In this document: positions 26,230 to 33,613 of the stretch, one piece after another
How the letters are laid out: every line of letters starts with the position of its first letter
How positions within the stretch are numbered: position 1 is the first letter of the stretch
Source: an uncultured Bacteroidales bacterium
GTDB taxonomy: Bacteria > Bacteroidota > Bacteroidia > Bacteroidales > F082
Reading direction: 5' to 3'
Length of the DNA stretch: 59,013 bases
Assembly: GCA_947302205.1 (NCBI GenBank)
Contig: CAMYVD010000010.1
Span: 1 to 59,013, forward strand
Notes under the pieces: model-generated
Databases searched by the model: none
Seen by the model: only the letters and a program-made list of their open reading frames with translations
What the model was told of the DNA's origin: nothing
Program-made: the position numbers and the translations under genes

Positions 26230-27582
26230 ATGACTGAAGAAACTAAAAACCGAGACGGCTTCGGCTCAAAATTAGGTGTCATAGCTGCCGCTGCAGGCTC
26301 TGCCATCGGATTAGGAAACATTTGTCGTTTCCCCTGTGAACTGGGTGAGAACGGAGGTGCTGCTTTCCTGTTAGTATATTTAATCGTTGTCATTTTCTTG
26401 GGCATTCCGGTGATGCTCACCGAATTGGTCATCGGGCGTCGCTCGCAGAGCAATACGGTAGGTGCTTTCAAGAAGTTGGCGCCTCATTCCAAGTGGCCTA
26501 TCATAGGCTATTTGGGTGTCTTGAGCTCTTTGCTTATCTTCGCCTCCTATTCCGTCGTGGCAGGGTGGACACTCGAGTATATTTTCAAGGCGGCGACCAA
26601 TTCGTTCAAAGGCGAGAACCTGGCTGTCATCGAACAAAGCTTTAAAACCTTTCACAATACGGGCTGGCTCAATGTGCTGTTGCAGGCCATCTTCATCTTC
26701 CTGACGGGTTTAGTGGTCTTCAAGGGGGTGCAGAATGGCATTGAGAAGTATTCCAAAATACTGATGCCCATGTTGCTGGTAATTTTGGTCGTCCTTGCCA
26801 TTCGCTCCATTACCTTACCTGGTGCCAAAGAAGGATTGTCCTTCCTTTTCCATCCCGACTTCTCAAAGATTACAGGCGACACGCTCATTGGTGCCATGGG
26901 ACAAGGCTTCTTCTCACTGAGTCTCGGTATGGGCGCGCTCATCACCTACGGTTCGTATGTGAAGAAAGATGACAACTTGACCAGTACCGCCTTCTCGGTG
27001 ATGATATCCGATACTCTTGTGGCTGTTCTTGCCGGCTTGGTCATCTTCCCTGCCGCGTTCACGTTCGGCGTCAAACCCGAGGCAGGCATGGATTTGGTGT
27101 TCAGCACGCTACCCATGCTGTTCAACCAAATGGCAGGTGGCTATTGGTTTTGCCTCATCTTCTTCATACTGCTCGCCATCGCTGGGCTGACTTCCACCAT
27201 TGCGATGCTTGAAGTGGTGGTGGCCTATCTCTCTGAGGAACTGCACTTGAGCCGCAAAAAGGCAACGGTGATTGCCAGTGCCGCAACACTTTTTATCGGC
27301 CTTTTCGCATCGTTGAGCCTTATGGATCACACGCCATTGAAGATCGATGGATTCGCGTTTAACGATTTCCTCGATTTCCTCACCGCCAACATTTTGCTGC
27401 CTGTGGGAGGCCTGTTGATTGTCATCTTCTTGGGTTGGCGTTTGGGCAAGACCGAATTCTTCGACGAGGTGACCAATGGAGGTCAGAGGAAGTCACCGCT
27501 AAAACACATTGTCTTCTTCATCATCCGTTATCTGGCTCCTTTGGCTGTGGCAGTCATCTTGATTGCCGGGTTGATAAAATAG
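26230..27582 (+). CDS. Sodium-dependent neurotransmitter-symporter (NSS/SNF) family transporter
   Basis: A 450-residue inner-membrane protein with 11-12 predicted helices. The N-terminal G-S-A-I-G-L-G-N-I-C-R-F-P is the family signature (usually G-L-G-N-I-W-R-F-P), which forms the unwound part of helix 1 around the substrate and sodium sites. S-L-G-M-G-A-L-I-T-Y-G-S-Y in the middle matches the helix 6 region. Bacterial members such as LeuT, TnaT and MhsT import amino acids with sodium. The gene lies 40 bp after NRPS B and is probably in the same transcript. Import of a building block, or recovery of a product, is more in line with the family than export. The Cys in place of the usual Trp in the signature is worth noting. 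Confidence 0.9.
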   Translation: MTEETKNRDGFGSKLGVIAAAAGSAIGLGNICRFPCELGENGGAAFLLVYLIVVIFLGIPVMLTELVIGRRSQSNTVGAFKKLAPHSKWPIIGYLGVLSSLLIFASYSVVAGWTLEYIFKAATNSFKGENLAVIEQSFKTFHNTGWLNVLLQAIFIFLTGLVVFKGVQNGIEKYSKILMPMLLVILVVLAIRSITLPGAKEGLSFLFHPDFSKITGDTLIGAMGQGFFSLSLGMGALITYGSYVKKDDNLTSTAFSVMISDTLVAVLAGLVIFPAAFTFGVKPEAGMDLVFSTLPMLFNQMAGGYWFCLIFFILLAIAGLTSTIAMLEVVVAYLSEELHLSRKKATVIASAATLFIGLFASLSLMDHTPLKIDGFAFNDFLDFLTANILLPVGGLLIVIFLGWRLGKTEFFDEVTNGGQRKSPLKHIVFFIIRYLAPLAVAVILIAGLIK

Positions 27583-27606
27583 CCTGAACATTATAAGAAG
27601 TTTTTC

Positions 27607-27636
27607 TTGACAATTCAGAAATTCGACGTATCTTTG
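27607..27636 (+). promoter_or_regulatory. Promoter of the S24 repressor gene
   Basis: TTG at 27607-27609 and TATCTTTG at 27629-27636 are 19 bp apart, an excellent match to the Bacteroides -33/-7 promoter. Transcription would start near 27642, giving a leader of about 45 bases to the ATG at 27686. Confidence 0.8.
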
Positions 27637-27667
27637 ACGAGTTTTTTGTCAATTGACGCGTCGAATT
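27607..27667. promoter_or_regulatory. Palindrome-rich candidate auto-operator
   Basis: Nested repeats cover the promoter. AATTCGACG (27620-27628) and CGTCGAATT (27659-27667) are a perfect inverted pair. TTGACAA (27607-27613) and TTGTCAA (27646-27652) form another. GTCAATTGAC (27648-27657) and GACGCGTC (27655-27662) are perfect palindromes. Such sites over a promoter are typical of self-regulated XRE repressors. Confidence 0.6.
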
Positions 27668-27685
27668 TTTAATCATCGCCAAGAT

Positions 27686-28495
27686 ATGTTTTTCAGTTCC
27701 AACATCAAATTCCTTAGGAAACACCGCAGTCGCACACAGGACGATGTGGCTTTTGCCCTCAACATGAAGCGCTCCACCCTGAGCGGCTATGAGAACGAGG
27801 TAGCCGAGCCCAACATCGAGGCTTTAATAGCCTTTTCGAAGTATTTCAACATCGCCATCGACACCTTGGTGAAGGTCGACCTCAGCACTTTAAGCGAAGG
27901 GCAAATCTCACAGTTGGAACGAGGCTTCGATCCTTATCTGAAAGGCAGCAACCTACGCGTACTGACCACCACCGTCAATGCTGACAACATAGAGAATATC
28001 GAACTTGTCACCGAGAAGGCCAAAGCCGGCTACACCACTGGCTTTGCCGACCCCGAATATATCAAGGTGCTACCTACCTTCTCGATACCTTTCCTCTCGC
28101 GCGACCGCAAGTACCGAACCTTCCAGATCAGCGGCGATTCCATGCTGCCTATCCCTGATGGTTCTTACATCACAGGCGAGTATGTGCTTGACTGGACCTA
28201 TATCCGGACTGGACTGCCTTACATCATCCTCACCAATGACGATGGCATCGTCTTTAAGATTGTGGAAAACAAAATGGAAGAAGAGGGCCTGCTTACCCTC
28301 TGTTCGCTCAACCCGCTCTACAAGCCTTACAATCTTTCAGTCAACGACATCAAGGAGGTATGGCGCTTTGTGCATTACATCAGTTCCGAGATGCCCGAAC
28401 AACAGGAGAACCGGCTTCGTGAGGAACAGCTCGTCAAGGCCGTACAGGACCTGCAGAAAAAGGTGGAAGAGATCCAATTGAAGCTGAGTTTGTGA
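27686..28495 (+). CDS. XRE-family repressor with S24 (LexA/CI-like) self-cleavage domain
   Basis: A 269-residue regulator: HTH_XRE domain at about 5-60 (T-Q-D-D-V-A-F-A-L-N), then an S24 peptidase-like domain. The Ala114-Gly115 pair in K-A-K-A-G-Y fits a LexA/CI cleavage site. Ser152 in S-G-D-S-M and Lys191 in V-F-K-I-V fit the catalytic dyad. The last 40 residues are a charged coiled coil for oligomerisation. The ATG at 27686 is preferred over an in-frame TTG at 27653 because the latter falls inside the operator and adds nothing conserved. It follows the NRPS array but has its own promoter. Targets could be the array, dinB-dnaE, or only itself. Confidence 0.85.
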   Translation: MFFSSNIKFLRKHRSRTQDDVAFALNMKRSTLSGYENEVAEPNIEALIAFSKYFNIAIDTLVKVDLSTLSEGQISQLERGFDPYLKGSNLRVLTTTVNADNIENIELVTEKAKAGYTTGFADPEYIKVLPTFSIPFLSRDRKYRTFQISGDSMLPIPDGSYITGEYVLDWTYIRTGLPYIILTNDDGIVFKIVENKMEEEGLLTLCSLNPLYKPYNLSVNDIKEVWRFVHYISSEMPEQQENRLREEQLVKAVQDLQKKVEEIQLKLSL

Positions 28496-28516
28496 CCATT
28501 GGATTAATAATTAAAT

Positions 28517-28554
28517 AGGAGCAGGAGTTTTCTATGTTGGATTCGGGCTTTTAG
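28517..28554 (+). other. Mini-ORF 1 with strong ribosome-binding site
   Basis: AGGAG at 28523-28527 (preceded by another at 28517) stands six bases before an ATG at 28534 that opens a six-codon frame, M-L-D-S-G-F, ending at 28554. Strong Shine-Dalgarno sites are rare in this phylum. It may be chance or a remnant. Confidence 0.25.
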
Positions 28555-28558
28555 CTGT

Positions 28559-28650
28559 AGGAGCCAACAATGAGCAAATCAGAAGTGCTTGACCGACCTG
28601 GGCAATTCTATTTCCACTTCGGAACCAGAACAGGAAACACGCTTTGGTAA
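28559..28650 (+). other. Mini-ORF 2 (26 codons) with strong ribosome-binding site
   Basis: AGGAG at 28559-28563 stands six bases before the ATG at 28570. The frame encodes 26 residues, starting M-S-K-S-E-V-L and ending T-G-N-T-L-W, and stops at 28650. The spacing is the same as in mini-ORF 1. I recognise no family. It could be a small protein, a regulatory leader or the tail of a lost gene. Confidence 0.3.
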
Positions 28651-28661
28651 TGAAACTGTAT

Positions 28662-29978
28662 CTATATCGGGCAGCCTTCGATAGACAATGGTGTCGCTGA
28701 AACGACCTTCACTTCGATGATCTGCCCGATATAGTTCTCATTGTGTGATGGTATACGAATCACGATTTTGCCTTCGGTGTGACCGGTGAGGTAGCCATTC
28801 TTTCGGTCATAGTCCTCCACCAACATCTTCACCGTAGTGCCAACCAATGCCTGATTGTAAACCAAGGAGTGCTTCATCAACTCCTCAGTAAGACGATGAT
28901 AGCGCTGACGTTTCACTTCCTTAGGCACGTCATCCTCCCACTTGGAGGCCACGGCACCTTCTCGCACACTGTATTGAGCAATGAAAGCCATGTTGTACTT
29001 GAACTCCTCCATGGCCTTGCGGGTGTTCTCAAACTCTTCCTCGCTCTCATGGGTAAAGCCCACGATGATGTCCGTAAAGATGGTTGCCGTGGGTAGTACA
29101 CGACGAATGGTTTGGATGATATGACGGTAACGTTCCAGATCGTGATGGCGGTTCATGCGTTGAAGCATCACGTCGTCACCCGACTGAATCGGAATATGGA
29201 TTTGCTTGGCCAGGCAGTCATACTGAGCCATCACTTCGATGATCTCATCTTCCATGTCGCGGGGATGAGGGGCGGTGTAATACACCCAGAATTCCTTGCC
29301 AGATGCTTTCCCATATTCGCCGATGCGACGCAGCAATTCAGCGAAGTTGATCTTCTCTCCTTTCTTGTCCAAGCCATACGAGTTGACGTTCTGACCCAAT
29401 AATGTGATGCTCTTGTAGTCTTTCTCCACCAATTCCTTCACCTCATTCAGGATATCCTCCGAAGGCCTTGACACCTCTCTTCCTCGCGTGTAGGGCACAG
29501 CGCAATAGGTGCAGAAGTTGTTGCATCCGTTCTGAATCGGTATATAAGCCTCAAAGTTAGAAGCGCGCATGGGACAAATCTCCCAAAAAGGATCCATATT
29601 GGCCGAAGGGTTTACCTCTTTCAATGCTGCCGGTGTGACGATACCGTACTGACGAATCATCTCTGGCAACTGAGGCAGCTCATTCATAGTGAACACCAAA
29701 TCGAACAACTTGAGGAAACGGACCCTATCTGCCGGCAAAATGCAACCGGAAACGAAAGTGATGACACTCTTGCGGTTCTTCATGGCATTCCACTTCTCAA
29801 TGCGGCCATACACCTTATCGATGCCTTTCTGTCGTACCGAGCAGGCGATGATGCCCAAAATATTGGCTTCCTCTTCATTGTCTGTTGGGGTATAACCCAT
29901 CTTCTGCAACACCGTGCGTACGCGTTCTGTGTCGCTAAGGTTCATCTGGCATCCGAAAGGCAAGAGATAATATTTCAT
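28662..29978 (-). CDS. miaB: tRNA-2-methylthio-N6-dimethylallyladenosine synthase
   Basis: A 438-residue radical-SAM methylthiotransferase. The N-terminal UPF0004 domain begins L-P-F-G-C-Q-M-N, with Cys ligands of the auxiliary cluster; the radical-SAM motif C-N-N-F-C-T-Y-C places Cys152, Cys156 and Cys159 around the SAM-binding cluster. A C-terminal TRAM domain follows. It adds a methylthio group to i6A37 of tRNAs that read codons beginning with U. The G-C-Q-M-N start and the P-Y-T-R-G-R-E block separate it from the MtaB paralogue at 52404. The ATG overlaps the lplA stop by four bases (ATGA), so the pair is translated together. Confidence 0.95.
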   Translation of the reverse strand: MKYYLLPFGCQMNLSDTERVRTVLQKMGYTPTDNEEEANILGIIACSVRQKGIDKVYGRIEKWNAMKNRKSVITFVSGCILPADRVRFLKLFDLVFTMNELPQLPEMIRQYGIVTPAALKEVNPSANMDPFWEICPMRASNFEAYIPIQNGCNNFCTYCAVPYTRGREVSRPSEDILNEVKELVEKDYKSITLLGQNVNSYGLDKKGEKINFAELLRRIGEYGKASGKEFWVYYTAPHPRDMEDEIIEVMAQYDCLAKQIHIPIQSGDDVMLQRMNRHHDLERYRHIIQTIRRVLPTATIFTDIIVGFTHESEEEFENTRKAMEEFKYNMAFIAQYSVREGAVASKWEDDVPKEVKRQRYHRLTEELMKHSLVYNQALVGTTVKMLVEDYDRKNGYLTGHTEGKIVIRIPSHNENYIGQIIEVKVVSATPLSIEGCPI

Positions 29979-30871
29979 AGGGAAATAAGGTTTAAAATAT
30001 CATTGATCATTCCAGTGATTTCGGTATTCAGGCTGTCGGTGGCGATGACGATATTTTTGACGGTTTGGGTCTCGGCATCCATCTCGTAGCCAACCTCCAC
30101 GTTGCCCCACGGGAACTGGGCTTTCTTAACGGTTTTGAAATGCTCCCATTTAGCGTAAAGGTACTCATGCGAGGTGATGTGGGCGATGGTCGCCTGAACT
30201 TCGGCAAGAGGGGCAATCTCATCGAAACGAACCACTTCGGCCTTCATCCCGTAAACATTCTCAAAGGCCTTGACCAACGGATCGACGATGTTTTCCGAGG
30301 TGACATCGGCCAGTTCCGAGAGGTTGACCACGCGGCTGCGGACGCTCTGAACGCCGTGTTTCTGCAGCTTTCCCGGATCAACGGTAAGGTAACGCTGCAT
30401 CATTGTCGCATCAGTCTTAATCAATATCGTGCCATGATGCAGATTATTGATACTACCGTTGTAGAAAGCATTGCCCGAAAACTTACGTCCTTGGCAGGTG
30501 AGATCATTACGGCCTGATATCTCGGTTTCCAGTCCGTAGTACCTCAAGGCTTCCTGGATGACCGATTGCTGACGGCGGACATCGTAATCCTGCTTGTCGG
30601 CGACAAACGAGAAGTTGAGGTTGCCGAGGTCGTGATAGACCGCTCCTCCTCCCGTACGCCTGCGCATCAGGTGACCGCCTTCGTCGTTCAAGCGCTTCAC
30701 GTCGCATTCCGAGAAGGGGTTTTGGTTCAGCCCGATGACCACCGTGCGCTCATTTTTCCACAGATACATGGTCACCACGCCCTCCTCCTGATGGTCGGTG
30801 AGCCAGGTCTCCACCGCAAGGTTGAGGTAAGGGTTGTATTGGTTGCTGACGATGACCTGTAGTTTTTTCAT
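29975..30871 (-). CDS. lplA: Lipoate-protein ligase A
   Basis: A 298-residue biotin/lipoate ligase-fold enzyme. R-R-T-G-G-G-A-V-Y-H-D-L-G-N is the family's lipoyl-AMP-binding loop and G-R-K-F-S-G-N-A carries the catalytic lysine. It attaches scavenged lipoate to 2-oxoacid dehydrogenase E2 or GcvH lysines in the cytoplasm with ATP. A C-terminal accessory domain is present. It precedes miaB with a four-base overlap. The upstream side is closed by the terminator of the tRNA-Glu gene, so the operon needs its own promoter in a very short gap; none was clear. Confidence 0.92.
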   Translation of the reverse strand: MKKLQVIVSNQYNPYLNLAVETWLTDHQEEGVVTMYLWKNERTVVIGLNQNPFSECDVKRLNDEGGHLMRRRTGGGAVYHDLGNLNFSFVADKQDYDVRRQQSVIQEALRYYGLETEISGRNDLTCQGRKFSGNAFYNGSINNLHHGTILIKTDATMMQRYLTVDPGKLQKHGVQSVRSRVVNLSELADVTSENIVDPLVKAFENVYGMKAEVVRFDEIAPLAEVQATIAHITSHEYLYAKWEHFKTVKKAQFPWGNVEVGYEMDAETQTVKNIVIATDSLNTEITGMINDILNLISL

Positions 30872-30889
30872 GCTGCAAAGATATAAAAA

Positions 30890-30910
30890 AAGCCCGCTTT
30901 TCGGCGGGCT
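30890..30910 (-). terminator. Terminator of tRNA-Glu
   Basis: On the minus strand AGCCCGC and GCGGGCT form a seven-pair hairpin, followed by a run of seven T. It begins five bases after the tRNA 3' end. Confidence 0.85.
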
Positions 30911-30914
30911 TTTG

Positions 30915-30988
30915 TAGTCTCTCCGGGATTTGAACCCGAGTTACCAGGATGAAAACCTGACGTCCTGACCAGACTAGACGAAGAGACC
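30915..30988 (-). tRNA. tRNA-Glu (anticodon TTC)
   Basis: Read on the minus strand, the 74-base sequence folds as a cloverleaf. The acceptor stem is GGTCTCT with AGAGACT (first pair G-U) plus discriminator A. The anticodon loop TTTTCAT in a CAGG/CCTG stem gives anticodon TTC. The T arm has GGTTCAAAT. No CCA is encoded. It has its own promoter and terminator and lies alone between porT and lplA. Confidence 0.95.
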
Positions 30989-31026
30989 ACGGTCTAACTT
31001 GCCTTAGAGGTTTCGTTTTGACGCTG

Positions 31027-31056
31027 CAAAATTAGATATTTTTTTCATACCTACAA
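31027..31056 (-). promoter_or_regulatory. Promoter of tRNA-Glu
   Basis: On the minus strand TTG (31056-31054) and TAATTTTG (31034-31027) are 19 bp apart, matching the Bacteroides consensus. The predicted start leaves a leader of about 30 bases. Confidence 0.75.
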
Positions 31057-31076
31057 CAAAATACGTCAAAAAATTT

Positions 31077-31886
31077 TTATTCAAAAGTCAAGGAAACTTG
31101 TATCTGTTTGTTTTTCACCTCTTTAAACGGAGCATTATACATGCTGTTCATTGATATCTCATCGGTTTTCAAGACGTTGAACAAGCCAAAACTCATCTTA
31201 ATCTCGATGCCCATCTTGAACCACTGGTTGTAAATGTCAAAGCCTGTACCCAGATCCAAGGCGAGGTCTCCCCTGTTGGTTTGCAGCAAAGCAGGCTCGT
31301 CGTTGTTCATTTGGTGCTTTTTGCGACTCAGGTAAAAGCGGGGATTGACACCGGCAATAATGTATGCCGCAATATTGTTATACCTCTTGGAACGGTACTT
31401 AACCTGAATGGGAAACTCGACAAAATTGGAGTTAATATCCTCTGACTCAGCGGTTTTAACATCATTGTCATGATCATCAAGGTAATAATGGTAAACGATG
31501 TTTCTATGGGGACCGATGGACAAGGTGGGAATCAAACGCAGGTTGAAATAGTCGCCAAGCCTCTTATCTCCAATGACGCCAACCGAAAAGCCCATATTAT
31601 GCCAGTCACTGATGGGATCAACACCGATGATTCGGTAGGTATGTTCAAGAGGATTGCTGGGGCGATAGTTCTGCGGAAGTTGAGTTGCCGGACGGTCAAT
31701 GCCCTGATAGTTATCTTGAAGGGTCACATTGTAGGTCATATAGTTCACACCCAACAGGAACCCGAAATGGTACGGCGCATTGTCATAATTCTGCAAGTAG
31801 ATCACCTTCCTGGTTTGGGCTTGGAGGTTTGATACGCCAGCCAGCGAAAGGATAAGAATAAGTACTATGGTGAGAACTTTTTTCAC
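31077..31886 (-). CDS. porT: PorT-like outer-membrane beta-barrel protein
   Basis: A 269-residue protein with a signal peptide (about 1-23, ending L-Q-A-Q) and an eight-strand-type barrel ending in V-S-L-T-F-E. The sequence F-G-F-L-L-G-V-N-Y-M near the N-terminus and the position directly after ubiE match PorT/SprT, a protein needed for type IX secretion in Porphyromonas and Flavobacterium. PorT-like proteins also occur in Bacteroidales that lack type IX secretion, so function is not certain. The start is GTG; it begins the signal peptide and there is no better ATG. It lies 40 bp after ubiE. Confidence 0.75.
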   Translation of the reverse strand: MKKVLTIVLILILSLAGVSNLQAQTRKVIYLQNYDNAPYHFGFLLGVNYMTYNVTLQDNYQGIDRPATQLPQNYRPSNPLEHTYRIIGVDPISDWHNMGFSVGVIGDKRLGDYFNLRLIPTLSIGPHRNIVYHYYLDDHDNDVKTAESEDINSNFVEFPIQVKYRSKRYNNIAAYIIAGVNPRFYLSRKKHQMNNDEPALLQTNRGDLALDLGTGFDIYNQWFKMGIEIKMSFGLFNVLKTDEISMNSMYNAPFKEVKNKQIQVSLTFE

Positions 31887-31926
31887 GATTCTGATTTTAG
31901 ACGGTATAACGTTGGACTTTCATTGT

Positions 31927-32646
31927 TTATTGTGGATTAGCGGGCTTTTTTTGAATGAAGCCATGGTACAACGTAGCAATCCCTCCAAAAAACGCCTCTT
32001 CTTTGACCTCAACTACACCGAGCCGCTTCAACAATTGAACAAAATCCCAACTTTCTGGGAATGCTTCAATGGACGAAGGGAGATAAGAATAGGCTTGTGG
32101 ATGTTTTGAAAACGCCCGTCCCACCTTGGGCAAGATGTATTTGGAATAGCATTGGTAAGGTCCTTTGACCATTCCGTTTTTGGGATGAGAAAACTCTAAT
32201 ATAGCAATTAAACCGTTATTTTTCAGCACCCTGAGCATCTCCTGAAGTCCTGCTTCAAGATGCTCAAAATTGCGTACGCCGAAAGCCACGGCAACAGCAT
32301 CGAAACGACTGCCTTCGAAAGGGAGATGGGCTGCGTCTGCCGTCATCAGCTTAATGCGCTGTTCCAGTTGTTCTTGTTCGACTTTTTGTCTCCCGATTTC
32401 AAGCATCTTTTCCGATAGATCCACCCCGACAATGCTTGCCATAGGAATGTTCTTCGCCATGCGGATGGCGAGGTCTGCCGTGCCGGTGGCCACGTCGAGG
32501 ATGGCCGTGGGCTGGCACGAAGCGACAATCCGTGAGGTTTTGCGTCTCCAAATCTTGTCAACTTGGAACGAAAGCAAATGGTTTAAGAAATCGTAATGTG
32601 AAGAGATGTCGTCAAACATCTCAGTGACGGCCTTTTGATCACTCAT
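31927..32646 (-). CDS. ubiE: Demethylmenaquinone methyltransferase
   Basis: A SAM-dependent methyltransferase of 239 residues. D-V-A-T-G-T-A-D-L-A is motif I for SAM, and N-x-x-L-S-F-Q near the start with W-R-R-K is the MenG/UbiE signature. It methylates demethylmenaquinone in the last step of menaquinone synthesis, at the membrane surface. The ATG at 32646 was chosen because M-S-D-Q-K is the usual start; it overlaps the hldA stop by 8 bp, which suggests coupling. Confidence 0.93.
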   Translation of the reverse strand: MSDQKAVTEMFDDISSHYDFLNHLLSFQVDKIWRRKTSRIVASCQPTAILDVATGTADLAIRMAKNIPMASIVGVDLSEKMLEIGRQKVEQEQLEQRIKLMTADAAHLPFEGSRFDAVAVAFGVRNFEHLEAGLQEMLRVLKNNGLIAILEFSHPKNGMVKGPYQCYSKYILPKVGRAFSKHPQAYSYLPSSIEAFPESWDFVQLLKRLGVVEVKEEAFFGGIATLYHGFIQKKPANPQ

Positions 32647-33613
32647 GACGGATATGTTTGACCTCTTGGCGCAGCCTTTCCTTGTCAATCGACACTACTC
32701 CAACCTCCTCACACACCAGTCCGCCTGCAAGGTTAGCAACAGTGGCGATGGTTTCTGGGTTTTCCTTCAGTGCCAGACATAAGGCCGCTATGCTAAGCAC
32801 CGTGTCACCCGCACCAGACACGTCAACGATGTTTCTGGGATGGGCAGGAATGTGGTGGAAGGATCCGTCATGCAATATCATCACCCCTTGCTCGGAGAGG
32901 GTGACCATCAGGTATTGGCAGTTGAGCCGTTGTTGCAGCACAACGGCAGCCTGACGAAGTTCGTCGATGGTCTCGGCGTGAACGCCGAGACCATCGCGAA
33001 GCTCTTTGCCATTGGGCTTGAAGAGCGTCACGCCTTGATAGGCGAAGAAGTTCTTCTTTTTGGGATCGACCGCAACGGGAATGCCTTTCTGCCGTGCCAA
33101 ACCAACGATAGCCTGAATCATCTTTTCCGTCAAGACTCCTTTGTTGTAATCCTGCAGGATGATGACATCGAAATGCTCGCTGTCAAGCCTTTTTTCAAGG
33201 ACATCCCAAAGCGCCTGATGCTCGTCATCAGTCAGATCAAAAAGATCTTCCTCGTCAATGCGCAGCACCTGCCTATCGCCATTGAACACACGATGTTTGA
33301 CCGTCGTGCGCCGTTGTTCGCTCTTCACCAAGCAACCGACATCCACACCGTGTTCCAACAAAAGTTGGCACAACATATCGCCGTAGGCATCGTCGCCAAT
33401 TACTGAGCATACGTACGGAACTGCTCCCAATGATTTTAGATTGAGCGCCACATTGGCCGCTCCGCCTAAGCGATCGAAGCTTGTTTTCACATTGACAATG
33501 GGCACAGGAGCCTCGGGCGACATCCGCTCGACCACACCTTTCGTGTATGCGTCGATCATCACATCGCCCACTATCAGGGCTTTCAATCCGTTGAAACGGT
33601 CTAGCAAATCCAT
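32639..33613 (-). CDS. hldA: D-glycero-beta-D-manno-heptose-7-phosphate kinase (HldA/RfaE1 type)
   Basis: A 324-residue PfkB-family sugar kinase. G-D-V-M-I-D at the start, R-M-S-P-E-A-P-V-P-I-V and R-L-G-G-A-A-N-V-A-L are the typical heptose-7-phosphate kinase motifs, and D-V-S-G-A-G-D-T near residue 266 holds the anion hole and catalytic base. It makes heptose 1,7-bisphosphate for LPS core or surface glycan precursors. The cytidylyltransferase half found in E. coli HldE is absent, so a separate HldC-type enzyme is expected elsewhere. Its ATG overlaps the aspC stop by one base (TAATG). Confidence 0.88.
   Translation of the reverse strand: MDLLDRFNGLKALIVGDVMIDAYTKGVVERMSPEAPVPIVNVKTSFDRLGGAANVALNLKSLGAVPYVCSVIGDDAYGDMLCQLLLEHGVDVGCLVKSEQRRTTVKHRVFNGDRQVLRIDEEDLFDLTDDEHQALWDVLEKRLDSEHFDVIILQDYNKGVLTEKMIQAIVGLARQKGIPVAVDPKKKNFFAYQGVTLFKPNGKELRDGLGVHAETIDELRQAAVVLQQRLNCQYLMVTLSEQGVMILHDGSFHHIPAHPRNIVDVSGAGDTVLSIAALCLALKENPETIATVANLAGGLVCEEVGVVSIDKERLRQEVKHIRHE

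Larger units (their letters stand above)
7765..27582 (+). other. Candidate NRPS biosynthetic gene cluster with its own switch and transport genes
   Basis: Six same-strand genes follow one promoter-like element with small gaps: SpoIIE/kinase and STAS overlap by 17 bp, then gaps of 10, 12, 47 and 40 bp lead to the barrel, two NRPSs and the NSS symporter. The first gap larger than 100 bp, with its own promoter, comes before the S24 repressor. The layout supports a single transcription unit of almost 20 kb. Whether all six genes serve one pathway is inference from this spacing. Confidence 0.7.

Noticed and set aside
7796-27582. A phosphopantetheinyl transferase or thioesterase inside the array
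   Set aside because: None of the proteins in the window has the corresponding motifs; carrier activation must come from a gene elsewhere.
27653-27685. TTG at 27653 as the start of the S24 repressor
   Set aside because: It lies inside the palindromic operator and adds eleven residues without conserved features; ATG at 27686 begins the HTH domain.
7640-28661. The NRPS region as a mobile element or prophage (S24 repressor, polymerase pair)
   Set aside because: No integrase, transposase, attachment repeats or phage structural genes are present, and base composition does not visibly differ from neighbours.
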